Below are positions 33,805 to 42,808 of a stretch of 64,000 bases of DNA, in pieces (position 1 is the first letter of the stretch; each line of letters begins with the position of its first letter). The notes beneath the pieces were generated by a model, which searched no databases, was not told the DNA's origin, and was given only the letters and a program-made list of their open reading frames with translations. A program made the translations under genes and the position numbers. The stretch comes from UBA7683 sp964397855 (lineage in GTDB: Bacteria > Patescibacteriota > Saccharimonadia > Saccharimonadales > UBA7683), in the NCBI GenBank assembly GCA_964397855.1, contig CAYNKQ010000003.1, positions 1 to 64,000 of the forward strand, given 5' to 3'.

Positions 33805-34585
33805 ATCGTTGCCGAACCACTTCATACGCAAAAATTGCAGCAGCGTTACTTACATTAAGCGAGTCGTTTTCACCAAGCATTGGAATAATCAGTGGCTTGC
33901 TTCGTTGTTTCCAGAAATCACTTAAGCCTTCGTGCTCTGTGCCAAGAACTATTGCAATTGGTGAAGTAAAATCAACGCTGCTATATAAGCTTGATTGATC
34001 TGAAAGAATGGCGCCATACGCTGTAATTTCGTGTTTTTCCAAAAAATCATAGACATCCGCATTATTAGCTGCTGCAACTTGTTTTGTAAACACAGTACCC
34101 ACACTTGATCTTATTACATTCGGGTTGAACACATCGGTTCGTTCGTCGCAGATAATGACACCGTCAGCTCCTGCGCCATCAGCTGTGCGTAAGATTGCCC
34201 CAAGGTTACCAGGTTTCTCAACAGACTCAACAATAATAAAGAACGGATTTTCACCAAAATTAAGTTCATCTAAGCCTCTATGTTTTGCCTGAAATACCGC
34301 AATAATACCATCTGTACTGCCACGATAAGAAATCTTTTCGTATACTTCTTTGCTGACGGTCATTATCTCTCTTAGATTCAAACTCTCAGTTCTAAGGTCT
34401 TTCCCCCCGTAGATTTCTGGGCAAACAAAAAGCGAATGGGGGAGATAGCCGCCATCAAGTGCATAAGCAATTTCTTTCGCACCTTCAACTAAAAATACCC
34501 CTTCTTCTCGCCGAGTACTATTTTTATGTAAACTTTTTACCCACTTAATTTTTGGGTTTGATGTACTAGCTATGTAGGGCGTCAT
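33782..34585 (-). CDS. TrmH/SpoU-family RNA 2'-O-methyltransferase
   Basis: 267 residues. An N-terminal substrate-binding domain (EGVFLVEGAKEIAYAL) is followed by the SPOUT knot: ESVEKPGNLGAILRTADGAGADGVI (motif 1), IVLGTEHEGLS (motif 2) and IPMLGENDSLNVSNAAAIFAYE (motif 3). It methylates ribose 2'-O in rRNA or tRNA; the target is unknown. It overlaps the upstream kinase gene by 4 nt and the downstream prmC start, so all are translationally coupled. Confidence 0.92.
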   Translation of the reverse strand: MTPYIASTSNPKIKWVKSLHKNSTRREEGVFLVEGAKEIAYALDGGYLPHSLFVCPEIYGGKDLRTESLNLREIMTVSKEVYEKISYRGSTDGIIAVFQAKHRGLDELNFGENPFFIIVESVEKPGNLGAILRTADGAGADGVIICDERTDVFNPNVIRSSVGTVFTKQVAAANNADVYDFLEKHEITAYGAILSDQSSLYSSVDFTSPIAIVLGTEHEGLSDFWKQRSKPLIIPMLGENDSLNVSNAAAIFAYEVVRQRYENTNLA

Positions 34586-35097
34586 TTTGAGGTTTCCATG
34601 TCTGTAATTATACTCTCGACAACTTTATCCAAGGATTGGGTGGAATCAATTGCGATTGCCTGGGGTTGTTTTAGTATGTCTGATTCTCTTGTTGCCCGAT
34701 AGGCTATTTCTTCTTCAAGTTGCTGGGGGTCTTTGCCGTAGTCTTTGTCTGTTCTGCTCAAGATTCGGTGTCTCAAAGTCGCGTCGTTGAGTGTAAGAAC
34801 AAAAATTTTATCAAAATATGAATAGAAGTCAGACTGATTGCTTGTAACTCCACCAAGAACCACATTCTCGGCTGAGTTTAATAATTCTAAGATTACACTT
34901 TTGGACCAGTTCCACTGATATTGGTCCCAGTCAATCTTTGCTTCTGGGTACGGCACGTGATTGCCATTATTATCCTCGAGCCTTGTTGCACCAGGCTGGC
35001 TATCAGTGTCATAAGCTGTGAAACCTCGTTTCAAGAGTTCGCGTATGACGGTACTTTTGCCAGCCCCAACAGAACCGGTAACGAAATATTTACCCAT
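34582..35097 (-). CDS. P-loop kinase-like protein
   Basis: 171 residues with a Walker A GSVGAGKST at the N terminus and a small-molecule kinase layout (YDTDSQPG after the first helix; a LSRTDKDYGKDPQQLEEE lid-like segment). It resembles AAA_18 or shikimate/nucleoside kinase-like proteins. The substrate is unknown. It lies between prfA and the RNA methyltransferase, overlapping each by 1-4 nt, which suggests a role linked to translation. Confidence 0.7.
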   Translation of the reverse strand: MGKYFVTGSVGAGKSTVIRELLKRGFTAYDTDSQPGATRLEDNNGNHVPYPEAKIDWDQYQWNWSKSVILELLNSAENVVLGGVTSNQSDFYSYFDKIFVLTLNDATLRHRILSRTDKDYGKDPQQLEEEIAYRATRESDILKQPQAIAIDSTQSLDKVVESIITDMETSK

Positions 35098-36152
35098 CAG
35101 CTGTCTCCACGAGCAAGTTGAGACTCGTACGACTGTAGTTTTTCAATTAGATCATCAATATCACCGTTCATTGCTCCTGGAATCCCAGAACGAGAATAGT
35201 TCACGCGGTGATCTGTAATACGGTCTTGGGGGAAGTTATACGTACGAATTTTTTCGGATCTATCACCGGACCCAATAAGAGATTTTCTTTGGGCGGAAAG
35301 GTTGGCGCTGGCTTCTTCGATCTGCTTTTGAAGCAAGCGAGAGCGTAGTACGCTCATAGCTTTTAGTTTGTTCTTAATTTGCGATTTTTCATCCTGATTG
35401 GTTACGACGACACCAGTTGGAAGGTGAGTGATGCGCACGGCTGAATCTGTAGTGTTAACTGATTGTCCGCCATGACCTGACGCACGGTAAGTGTCTACCT
35501 TTAAATCTGCTTCTTTAATTTCGATATCAGTTTCTTCTGCCTCAGGCATAACGGCAACGGTGACTGTTGAAGTATGAATACGTCCCTGACTTTCAGTGGC
35601 AGGAACGCGTTGTACACGGTGTACGCCGCCTTCAAATTTGAGTTGCTTATAAGCATCTTCTCCGCGTGCCATAAATATCACTTCTTTGTAGCCGCCGTTG
35701 TCGTTAGAATTTTCTGACATAATCTCGGTTTTTAGGCTGTGTGTCTCGCAGAAACGAAGGTACATTCTTAATAGCTCGGCAGCAAATAAACCGGCTTCGT
35801 CACCACCTGCACCAGCTCGAATTTCTACAACTGCGTTTTTATGATCATTAGGGTCTTTGGGCGTGAGGAGTTCAGTCAGTTTTTCTTCTGCTGTAGCAAT
35901 TTTTTCTTCAAGCTCTGGTATTTCCATCTTGGCAAGCTCTGAGAGTTCGGCATCATTACCGCGCAGGATCTCATTAGATTCAGCCAACTGTTTTTCAAAT
36001 AGCTCTTTTTGGTCCAGCGTAGTTATGATCCCCTCAAGCTCCGATCGTCGTCGATTTTTCTCACCAATTTTGGGATCAGAAAAAGCATCTGGTGCACTAA
36101 GCGCCTCAGTTAATTCTGCCAGTTCATCACGTAGTTTTTGTTGTGCTTCCAT
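35097..36152 (-). CDS. prfA: Peptide chain release factor 1
   Basis: 351 residues. The PAT tripeptide (RVPATESQGR) specifies UAA and UAG. The catalytic GGQ loop is in SGHGGQSVNTTDSAVRITH, followed by the NQDEKSQIKNK segment. The N-terminal coiled domain is slightly short (begins MEAQQKLRDELAEL) compared with the usual ~360 residues. PrmC, encoded in the same gene string, would methylate the GGQ glutamine. Confidence 0.95.
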   Translation of the reverse strand: MEAQQKLRDELAELTEALSAPDAFSDPKIGEKNRRRSELEGIITTLDQKELFEKQLAESNEILRGNDAELSELAKMEIPELEEKIATAEEKLTELLTPKDPNDHKNAVVEIRAGAGGDEAGLFAAELLRMYLRFCETHSLKTEIMSENSNDNGGYKEVIFMARGEDAYKQLKFEGGVHRVQRVPATESQGRIHTSTVTVAVMPEAEETDIEIKEADLKVDTYRASGHGGQSVNTTDSAVRITHLPTGVVVTNQDEKSQIKNKLKAMSVLRSRLLQKQIEEASANLSAQRKSLIGSGDRSEKIRTYNFPQDRITDHRVNYSRSGIPGAMNGDIDDLIEKLQSYESQLARGDS

Positions 36153-36206
36153 TACTTATGAATTATAACAGAAACACCAACCTAGCCATAAAATAAACTT
36201 TACCTA

Positions 36207-36235
36207 TTGACAAATTTAGGCATAAGAAGTATACT
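36207..36235 (+). promoter_or_regulatory. Near-consensus promoter of the FHA gene
   Basis: TTGACA (36207-36212), 17 nt, TATACT (36230-36235), the best sigma-70-like match in the window. It predicts a 5' UTR of about 35 nt before ATG 36276. Confidence 0.8.
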
Positions 36236-36275
36236 CAAGTAGTAGTTAAAAAAACAAAAAAGGAAATAAGAAGTC

Positions 36276-36779
36276 ATGGCCGAAGGCGCCCCACAAGATA
36301 GTTCCGATCAGATCATTGAACCGAGATTGCTCACTCCCGAACAAGCACGAGCAGGTTATACGCTGGCTGCCAACGAATCCATTCTCGTCAATGTGGCAGA
36401 TGTTAATACGGATGGCGTACGTGGAGAAGTCGTAGATACGGAGGACGGTCGCAAGGTCTGGACTACTCCAGTTGGTCACTTACATCTTAAGGGTGATCGG
36501 GATAGTGTTATTGGATATTTTCTACAAACAGTGGAAGTCACCAGTGAGGGTGACGCGCATGAGGGCGTTATGTTTGCAGTAAATTCAAGGCAAAGCCTCA
36601 TGCTACCGTTATCTGCGGCAGAACCATGGGGTATCGGCAGAAAGTTTGAGGGCCAGTCTGAAATGCGAGGTGGTGTTTCTGGGGATCACTGTGAAGTAGG
36701 GCTCGATGAAGACGGAGCAAACCTACTAGTTAAAAACAAAGATCCCAAGAACGGTACAGCTATAGTTCTATATGCGTAA
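36276..36779 (+). CDS. FHA-like domain protein
   Basis: 167 residues. The C-terminal half (~105-167) has an FHA-like pattern: WGIGRKF (GR), VSGDHCEV (SxxH) and KNGTAIVLYA (NGT). FHA domains bind phosphothreonine peptides. The N-terminal half is unassigned. No Ser/Thr kinase gene is nearby, so the partner is unknown. The gene is monocistronic with a strong promoter and a bidirectional terminator. Confidence 0.65.
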   Translation: MAEGAPQDSSDQIIEPRLLTPEQARAGYTLAANESILVNVADVNTDGVRGEVVDTEDGRKVWTTPVGHLHLKGDRDSVIGYFLQTVEVTSEGDAHEGVMFAVNSRQSLMLPLSAAEPWGIGRKFEGQSEMRGGVSGDHCEVGLDEDGANLLVKNKDPKNGTAIVLYA

Positions 36780-36795
36780 TGTTTTCAGGGTTATC

Positions 36796-36827
36796 AAAAT
36801 ATCGCTTAGTCAATTAAGCGATATTTT
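36796..36827. terminator. Bidirectional terminator
   Basis: A perfect 13-bp stem (36796-36808 with 36815-36827, AAAATATCGCTTA arm) with a 6-nt loop between the convergent FHA gene (+) and rpmE (-). It gives a T-rich 3' arm on both strands. Confidence 0.88.
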
Positions 36828-36855
36828 AAGTGTAGCGCAAGTCTTCAGAGGTGCT

Positions 36856-37218
36856 TTATTCAGCAGCTGTTTCAACTGCGTCAGGTGATTCGGTTTTTTC
36901 TGTATATTTTTTACTAGCTGGCTTCTTATCAGCTTTTTTAATAGTAGCAGCCTTGGCTTCGCGAGCTTTTTTAGCAGCTTCAGCGCGAGCTTTAAACTTA
37001 TCAACACGACCTTCGATATCCATGATCTTTTCTTCGCCAGTGAAGAATGGGTGAGAAGCACTTGAAACGTGTACTTTTACAAGTGGGTATTCTTTGCCAT
37101 CTTCCCATTTAATCGTTTCGCTGGTGGCAACGGTCGAACGAGTTAAAAAACTAGTTTTACTTGAAGTGTCCTGAAAGACAACTTGTCGATAATCTGTTGG
37201 GTGCAGATCTTTTTTCAT
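36856..37218 (-). CDS. rpmE: 50S ribosomal protein L31 (type B-like) with basic/acidic tail
   Basis: 120 residues. The first ~70 match bL31: MKKDLHPTDYRQVVFQDTSS, SHPFFTGEEKIMDIEGRVDKF. The zinc-binding cysteines of the C+ form are absent, so it is the zinc-independent form. The remaining ~45 residues are an Ala/Lys-rich tail ending in acidic residues, longer than typical L31. A GGAG site precedes the ATG. The ~80-nt leader contains a GC-rich near-palindrome (around 37244-37270) that could be an autoregulatory structure. Confidence 0.92.
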   Translation of the reverse strand: MKKDLHPTDYRQVVFQDTSSKTSFLTRSTVATSETIKWEDGKEYPLVKVHVSSASHPFFTGEEKIMDIEGRVDKFKARAEAAKKAREAKAATIKKADKKPASKKYTEKTESPDAVETAAE

Positions 37219-37331
37219 TGTGTGAACTCCTGCCCATTTAAGACGGTTAGCAGCGGGCCACTGCAGCCGTTTTGGTATTTACCAAATATAACTTGGCTAT
37301 TATATCTGTTAATCCAATATTTTACAAGCGG

Positions 37332-40070
37332 TTAGCGGTCGCGAAGATACACGACGTCTTCTTCAGTGACGGGCTGTGCGTGCGCCTTTACGGGAGCATG
37401 CGTTGCTGGCTGAGCAGCCGCGGTGGGTTGAACAGGGGAGGCTTCGGCTTTCTTTTTGCCACCTCGTTTGCCACGGCGTGTCCGTTTCTTTTTGGCTGGC
37501 TCAGTTTCACTAGCCACCTCTTCTGGCGTTGGGGCGGCCTGAGCTTTTGGAGGTGCAACAGAGCCAGGTCGAGTTTTTTCAAGGGTGAGTACTGATTTAG
37601 CAGCTTTTTTAACGGCATTTGCTCTATCGAGGGGTTTTGATGAAGGTGCTGGCGGCGGTACGGCGGCTACTGGTTTTGGCTGTTGGCCTCGCGGCGTACT
37701 CTCGGTGTTGATGCCTAGTTCTACTTGTGCTTTTGGTATGGCAAGGGTAGCGCGGTTATTGGCAACTATTTGTTCAAGTACGCCCTCAAGGTGGCCGGGT
37801 AATTCCATTGTTCGTGCCGAAAAAGGAACTGCCTTTTCGCCGTCAATTGAAATATTGGCTAAAAAGTCACGGTTATTGAGTTGGATGAGGTCGGTGGCTT
37901 CAAACTGTGGTTCAAAGTATTTTTGCAGTACACTAGCATCTTCTGGGCTGACACGGAATGAGATGATGCTTCCAACGTTACCAAACACTGCGCCGCTGAC
38001 CTCTGGAATCATCTGAGAAGTGTATTGATTAGCAATGGTAAGATTTAGACCATATTTACGGGCCTCAGAAAGAATGGTGGCAAAGGATTCGGTGGCAAAG
38101 TTTTGGAACTCATCAACATAGAAGTAGAACGGCTTTCTGTCTTCAACGCGGGCAATATCGGCACGGCTCATGGCTGCTAGCTGAATTTTTGTTACCAACA
38201 AAGAGCCCAAGATCGCTGCATTATCTTCACCAATAAGTCCGCGAGAAAGATTAATCACCAGTATCTTGCCTTCGTCCATTATCTGGCGCACGTTGAATCC
38301 GCTATTTGGCTGGCCAACAACATTACGAATAATTGGGTTGGCGGTGAAGGCTCCGACCTTGTTCAGGATAGGGGCTACGGCTTCTGTTCGGAACTTCTCG
38401 TTCCAACTAGCATATTCTTTAGTCCAAAAGTTCATTACTACTGGATCGGTTACGTGACTGACAACATCTTTTTGGAACTTTGAATCTGTCAGTAACCGGG
38501 TGATATCAAGCATGGTTGAGCCGGGGTATTCAAGTAACGAGAGAATGGTGTAGCGCAAAATATATTCGAGGCGCGGCCCCCAGCTGTCAAACATTTTCTT
38601 AAGTGAACCAATAATCTCAGAGGCTACAAGTGTTTTTTGTGATTCGGTCTGTACTTCGAGTGGATTAAAGCCGATAGGGAACTCAGTGTCTGCTGGGTTA
38701 AAGTAAACAACGTCCTTAACCCGTTCCGGTGCAATACGACGAAGCGTATTAATTGCAAAGTCACCATGCGGATCTATCAGGGCAAACCCCTGGTTGGTTC
38801 CAATATCAGAAGCTGTCATGAGCTCAAGTAGACCACTTTTACCAACACCAGTCTGACCGATTATGTAAACGTGGCGCCCACGATCACGTCGGGTAAGGCC
38901 AAAATATTGGTAATCTCCTCGGAATGTTGTGACGCCGATCGGACTGATATCAAGTGAGCCTTCAGTATAGATAGGTAGGTTGGAGGGTGGTTCACCTGTC
39001 CTTGAGCGCGCCCAAACAATCCCAGGCGTGGTGACGTTGCTATGGGGGAGATGGTATAGGCTGGCGAGTTCTTCGATGTTGAGCGTAAAACCTTTACCAA
39101 AGAAGCTTCGTGCTTTGTACTTTTCAAAATCCTCGAGCTTGCTTGAAACTTGTGCGAAACCGTTGAGGTTGGTGGTGTTGAACTGCTTGAATGCACCAAG
39201 TAGCGCCTGGATTTTCATACGTGCGCTCAGCTGAACTTCTGGCGGGCAGCTGTAGAGCACGCGAATTTTCACTTGATATCCCAGTTTACGACTTTTTTCT
39301 TCAATGGCACTAATTCGGGTCTTATCACGCTCGGATATCTCTGTCTTAACAGTCGTGGCGGTTTCTTCAGGCGGTCGCCAGAGGGCACCGGTAGTTTGGG
39401 CCAGCCAACTATTCTTAGAGAGTGAACTTTTTGAATCTCCGGATTTGATTGAATTTGCCTTTTGGGCTGAGGCCTTGTGCCAAGCGTCGTTGACTGGTCG
39501 TGCAAGTATTTGAATGCCAAGAATTTCAGTGTTTGACTCAAGCTTTGTAAGTGTAGCGGTTATGCCCGCGAGTGGGTCTACCTCAAAACTTGGAAATGTC
39601 TGAATCGGTAGCGCTTCGTTTTCAATAAGCCCGATTTCTATTACCTGTCTGTAGTGGCCTTCGGGAATGTTGTGCACATAGTCATCTTCCGGCTTGATCT
39701 GTTTGATCTGGGCTTCAGGATACTGTGCGTACACTTGGCCCTCAACAAACTGAGTTAGAACAGTTGGTGTCCAGATATAGAATTGAATTTTATTACCAAC
39801 GCTAATAATCTCAAAACCAATATGTTCTTGGTATTCTTGGTGGACTTTAAGTTCATTTTTGCTTTTTAGAATTCCGTGCAAACTTGCGAACATGTGTTCG
39901 GCGGAAAGTTCTTTCTTGTCATTGGTTCGCGGAATCTCAATCAGCAAAACAGTAGAATCAAGTGAGCTAAACCAGCTCTGCTTTTTTCTACCGTCTAAAA
40001 TGGTGCTAAAAATAAAGTAGATTGCTCCGCCACCGAGTAGGGTAACAAGCAAAAGAATAAGTACTACCAC
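37332..40070 (-). CDS. VirB4/TraD-like membrane-anchored coupling ATPase
   Basis: 912 residues. One N-terminal transmembrane helix (~1-24) is followed by ~370 residues without a recognised fold, then an HerA/VirD4-type ATPase. Walker A is GQTGVGKS (~407), followed by ALIDPHGDF; the Walker B-like FYVDEFQNF is near residue 648. The last ~150 residues are low complexity, Pro/Ala then basic (KKKRTRRGKRGGKKKAE). It resembles a CPR-widespread type IV secretion DNA-binding protein. No other secretion genes are nearby, so DNA or protein export, or a conserved envelope role, is open. The start is GTG. Confidence 0.82.
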   Translation of the reverse strand: MVVLILLLVTLLGGGAIYFIFSTILDGRKKQSWFSSLDSTVLLIEIPRTNDKKELSAEHMFASLHGILKSKNELKVHQEYQEHIGFEIISVGNKIQFYIWTPTVLTQFVEGQVYAQYPEAQIKQIKPEDDYVHNIPEGHYRQVIEIGLIENEALPIQTFPSFEVDPLAGITATLTKLESNTEILGIQILARPVNDAWHKASAQKANSIKSGDSKSSLSKNSWLAQTTGALWRPPEETATTVKTEISERDKTRISAIEEKSRKLGYQVKIRVLYSCPPEVQLSARMKIQALLGAFKQFNTTNLNGFAQVSSKLEDFEKYKARSFFGKGFTLNIEELASLYHLPHSNVTTPGIVWARSRTGEPPSNLPIYTEGSLDISPIGVTTFRGDYQYFGLTRRDRGRHVYIIGQTGVGKSGLLELMTASDIGTNQGFALIDPHGDFAINTLRRIAPERVKDVVYFNPADTEFPIGFNPLEVQTESQKTLVASEIIGSLKKMFDSWGPRLEYILRYTILSLLEYPGSTMLDITRLLTDSKFQKDVVSHVTDPVVMNFWTKEYASWNEKFRTEAVAPILNKVGAFTANPIIRNVVGQPNSGFNVRQIMDEGKILVINLSRGLIGEDNAAILGSLLVTKIQLAAMSRADIARVEDRKPFYFYVDEFQNFATESFATILSEARKYGLNLTIANQYTSQMIPEVSGAVFGNVGSIISFRVSPEDASVLQKYFEPQFEATDLIQLNNRDFLANISIDGEKAVPFSARTMELPGHLEGVLEQIVANNRATLAIPKAQVELGINTESTPRGQQPKPVAAVPPPAPSSKPLDRANAVKKAAKSVLTLEKTRPGSVAPPKAQAAPTPEEVASETEPAKKKRTRRGKRGGKKKAEASPVQPTAAAQPATHAPVKAHAQPVTEEDVVYLRDR

Positions 40071-40264
40071 GCTTCAAGCCACCTTGCGTTAATTGGTTAA
40101 TGAGAAGGAGAGTTTTAAGTCTTTCGGATCTTCAGAACATGATCAAACGAGTGATTGTTCCGGTGAGGATCTTCGAGCTACTTGCTTCAAATTAGGATAA
40201 AAAGAAGCTTGCATGCGAGATCGACTCGCTTTCCTTATGACTCTAGTAACAACAGCTACCGAGC

Positions 40265-40293
40265 TTGACTAAACATTATCATTTTTGCATAAT
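40265..40293 (+). promoter_or_regulatory. Promoter upstream of the ABC exporter; rest of the 40071-40401 gap
   Basis: TTGACT (40265-40270), 17 nt, CATAAT (40288-40293), predicting a leader of about 100 nt. The remainder of this 331-nt gap (40071-40264) holds no coding frame, tRNA or clear hairpin that I could recognise. Confidence 0.65.
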
Positions 40294-40401
40294 AAAATCA
40301 AGTAAAATGTGATGATTTGAGCTCAATAAGATATTTGGTTGTGCTATACGAAATCACGCGGAATATTTGTATCGAGATAGAGTGACTTTACAGGGGTAAA
40401 T

Positions 40402-42225
40402 GTGCCAAGAAGAATGAGTCGAACAAAAGACGATGAAAAAATGAACACCAGACAATATCTTGGTGCGATCTGGAAGGTCCTAAAGATTTCTTTTTCAATT
40501 TCTAAATCTTCAATAATCTTCAAAATTTTTAATGCAATTGTTGATTCAATATTCCCATTACTCACCGCGTTTTTTGCAGCGCAGACAACCACGCAAATTG
40601 CAGCTGCCTTTACTGGAGAGCCGGGCGCTCAAACAAAAGCGCTTTGGTATGTTGCGGCAACGGCTGGGTTGGGTTTGGTGACTGCAATTTTAATGAGCCT
40701 CGGCAATTACATTGATCAGATCGTTCGTTTTACTGTTCAATCGCGTATTTCTGATATGCTCTATGAGCGATTTGCTAGTCTTGATTTTTGGCGATATGAC
40801 GATAAGCAGACTAGTGACCTGTACGATAAGGCTCAGGATTTCAGTAGTTTTTTCGCCTATGCGTTTGACCGGGTAACAAGATTATTCCAGCATCTTTTCA
40901 GTGTATTTTCGGCTTTGGTGGGTCTGAGCTTTATAACCCCTTGGCTGTCACTTTTGCTGTTGGGTGCGATTTTGCCGGGTGTGTATGTTCAGTACAGACT
41001 TTCTCGCTTTCAAATAAAACATTGGCGGGCAAACGTAGTAGAACGCCGCAAGCAAAGTTTTATAGAATACAACATGATTCAGCCAAAAACGATTCCTGAG
41101 CTGAGACTTTACGACTTAGCAAAGACGTTCCTCGACATGCGAATCAAGTTTCGAAATAAAGATGAAGGTGGGCGATTGGAGTTTGAAAAAGGCTTCATAA
41201 AATGGCGAATTCTGAGCGATGCTCTTGAGACAGTTGTGCAACTGGGCAGCCTTGTATGGGTAGTGCTGCAAATTGGCGCCAGGGTGCAGCCGATTGGTCA
41301 ATTTGTATACGTTCAACAGCTTGTGGGACGAGTGCTTTCTTCGGCTGGTGGATTTATTACAGAATTTGGTGCTACCGATGAAGACCTGGCCAAACTTAAA
41401 GATTACAACGAATTCATGGAGCTCCCAATTACGCAGATAGGTGGCAGAAGAATCAAAAAACCAGTTCAAGAAATTCGTTTCGAAAACGTCAGTTTTACGT
41501 ATCCAAACACAAGTAAAGAAGTTATAAGCGACGTAAATTTGACCATATCACTGGGTGCACACATAGCAGTGGTGGGCGAAAACGGCGCAGGAAAATCAAC
41601 GTTAATCAAATTACTTCTAGGGTTTTATCAGCCAACCTCGGGAACCATCTATCTAGATGAGATTCCTTTACAAGAATATGATATCGCTTCGTGGCATGCG
41701 CAAATAGGCGTCTTGCTTCAGGAATTTGCAGCCTACCAATTCACTACAGTCGGAGAAAACGTTATTTTTGGTAACGTTAACGCAAAACCAACAAAAGAAC
41801 GCATCAGTAGGGCACTAGAGGCCGCCGAAGCACAAGAGGTGATTGATGATCTACCAAAAGGCTTCGACACCCCAGCTGCGACTTGGTTTGAAGAAGACGA
41901 AGGCGTACAGCTTTCAGGTGGTCAGTGGCAGCGTATTGGTCTGGCGCGAAATTTCTACCGGCAGGCACCGATTACCATTCTTGATGAACCTACATCCGCG
42001 ATTGATGCTCTAGCCGAAGCAAATATATTCGATCGCCTCTTTAGCAAGAAGAACAAAAACACCGTTATAACTATTAGCCACAGGCTCACAACAATTGAAA
42101 ATGCCGATATTATATTTGTTTTCAGTCATGGACGTATTGTTCAGCAGGGTACACATAAACAGCTCGCTGAGCAGAAAAAAGGTGAGTATGCCCACATGTT
42201 CCGACGACAACTGAAGGATTCGTAG
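40402..42225 (+). CDS. ABC transporter, fused permease-ATPase (exporter)
   Basis: 607 residues. An N-terminal exporter-type transmembrane domain (about six helices, residues ~40-330) is fused to a nucleotide-binding domain: Walker A GENGAGKST, signature LSGGQ(W)QR, Walker B ILDEPTSAID and H-loop ISHRLT. Such proteins work as homo- or heterodimers exporting lipids, peptides or drugs. The substrate is unknown. The GTG at 40402 follows AGGGG by 6 nt; ATG codons at 40414 and 40444 are alternatives. Confidence 0.9.
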   Translation: MPRRMSRTKDDEKMNTRQYLGAIWKVLKISFSISKSSIIFKIFNAIVDSIFPLLTAFFAAQTTTQIAAAFTGEPGAQTKALWYVAATAGLGLVTAILMSLGNYIDQIVRFTVQSRISDMLYERFASLDFWRYDDKQTSDLYDKAQDFSSFFAYAFDRVTRLFQHLFSVFSALVGLSFITPWLSLLLLGAILPGVYVQYRLSRFQIKHWRANVVERRKQSFIEYNMIQPKTIPELRLYDLAKTFLDMRIKFRNKDEGGRLEFEKGFIKWRILSDALETVVQLGSLVWVVLQIGARVQPIGQFVYVQQLVGRVLSSAGGFITEFGATDEDLAKLKDYNEFMELPITQIGGRRIKKPVQEIRFENVSFTYPNTSKEVISDVNLTISLGAHIAVVGENGAGKSTLIKLLLGFYQPTSGTIYLDEIPLQEYDIASWHAQIGVLLQEFAAYQFTTVGENVIFGNVNAKPTKERISRALEAAEAQEVIDDLPKGFDTPAATWFEEDEGVQLSGGQWQRIGLARNFYRQAPITILDEPTSAIDALAEANIFDRLFSKKNKNTVITISHRLTTIENADIIFVFSHGRIVQQGTHKQLAEQKKGEYAHMFRRQLKDS

Positions 42226-42250
42226 TGTTTTTTATGTTTGGATTCAGTGA

Positions 42251-42367
42251 TTATATTTTAAGTGCCACACCGGTCTTAGCTGAGACCTTTTTTGCCCAGC
42301 TGAGTAATTTGGAATAATCTCGTTGCAGCTGGATGATGTCGGTTTCTGTCAGATGTAGTAACCTTTT
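42251..42367 (-). pseudogene. Out-of-frame coding-like extension of the 42349 gene
   Basis: A 38-codon frame without a start codon, shifted -1 relative to the preceding gene. It reads LTETDIIQLQRDYSKLLSW and then AKKVSAKTGVALKI, protein-like in composition. The frames meet at GAAAAAGG, where a Lys-tRNA slipping from AAA to AAA would join them into a ~125-residue protein. It may be a real frameshift, a sequencing indel or chance. Confidence 0.4.
42272..42293 (+). terminator. Terminator of the ABC exporter
   Basis: GGTCT (42272-42276) pairs with AGACC (42283-42287), followed by TTTTTT. It lies inside the minus-strand coding-like frame described at 42251-42367. Confidence 0.75.
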
Positions 42368-42627
42368 TCAATACTCGTGATTCTATCGAGTATTTCTATA
42401 ATATCGCTCTGAGAGCCGAGGGCTTTGTTTTCGATTTCTTTACAGAATGTTTTGATACTATCAAGTTCGTAATCTTGGTGAGAAAGATGATCTTTTGTTT
42501 CAATTCGAAATTTTTCTAGTTTTTGCTCAAGCTCATCAATTTTGCCGGCTTGTTCTTCAAACATAGGGCTCACAACCTCTGTCATAAGGTTGCGCATATC
42601 TGCTAAATCTTTAGTATCAAGTGCCAT
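42349..42627 (-). CDS. Small coiled-coil protein
   Basis: 92 residues, almost entirely helical and charged, with a heptad pattern (EEQAGKIDELEQKLEKFRIE) and no Pro or Gly breaks until near the end. It begins MALDTKDLADMRNLM. Function unknown; dimerisation through the coiled coil is likely. The TGA stop truncates it where the -1 frame (42251-42367) continues as a plausible C-terminal extension. Confidence 0.6.
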   Translation of the reverse strand: MALDTKDLADMRNLMTEVVSPMFEEQAGKIDELEQKLEKFRIETKDHLSHQDYELDSIKTFCKEIENKALGSQSDIIEILDRITSIEKGYYI

Positions 42628-42808
42628 TGAGATCTATTTTAACAACCAATCATTTTTGCAACTAGACTTGTTTTTCAGTCTTTCTCTATTTTAATAATTA
42701 ACAAAATATTAAATCATCTAGCCATTTGCTGCGGCTGTCTTTTAAAACTGGTTATGGTTGCTTCTGTCCCTAAATAGCTATACATTTGGTTTAAGCAAAG
42801 GAGGGGGT

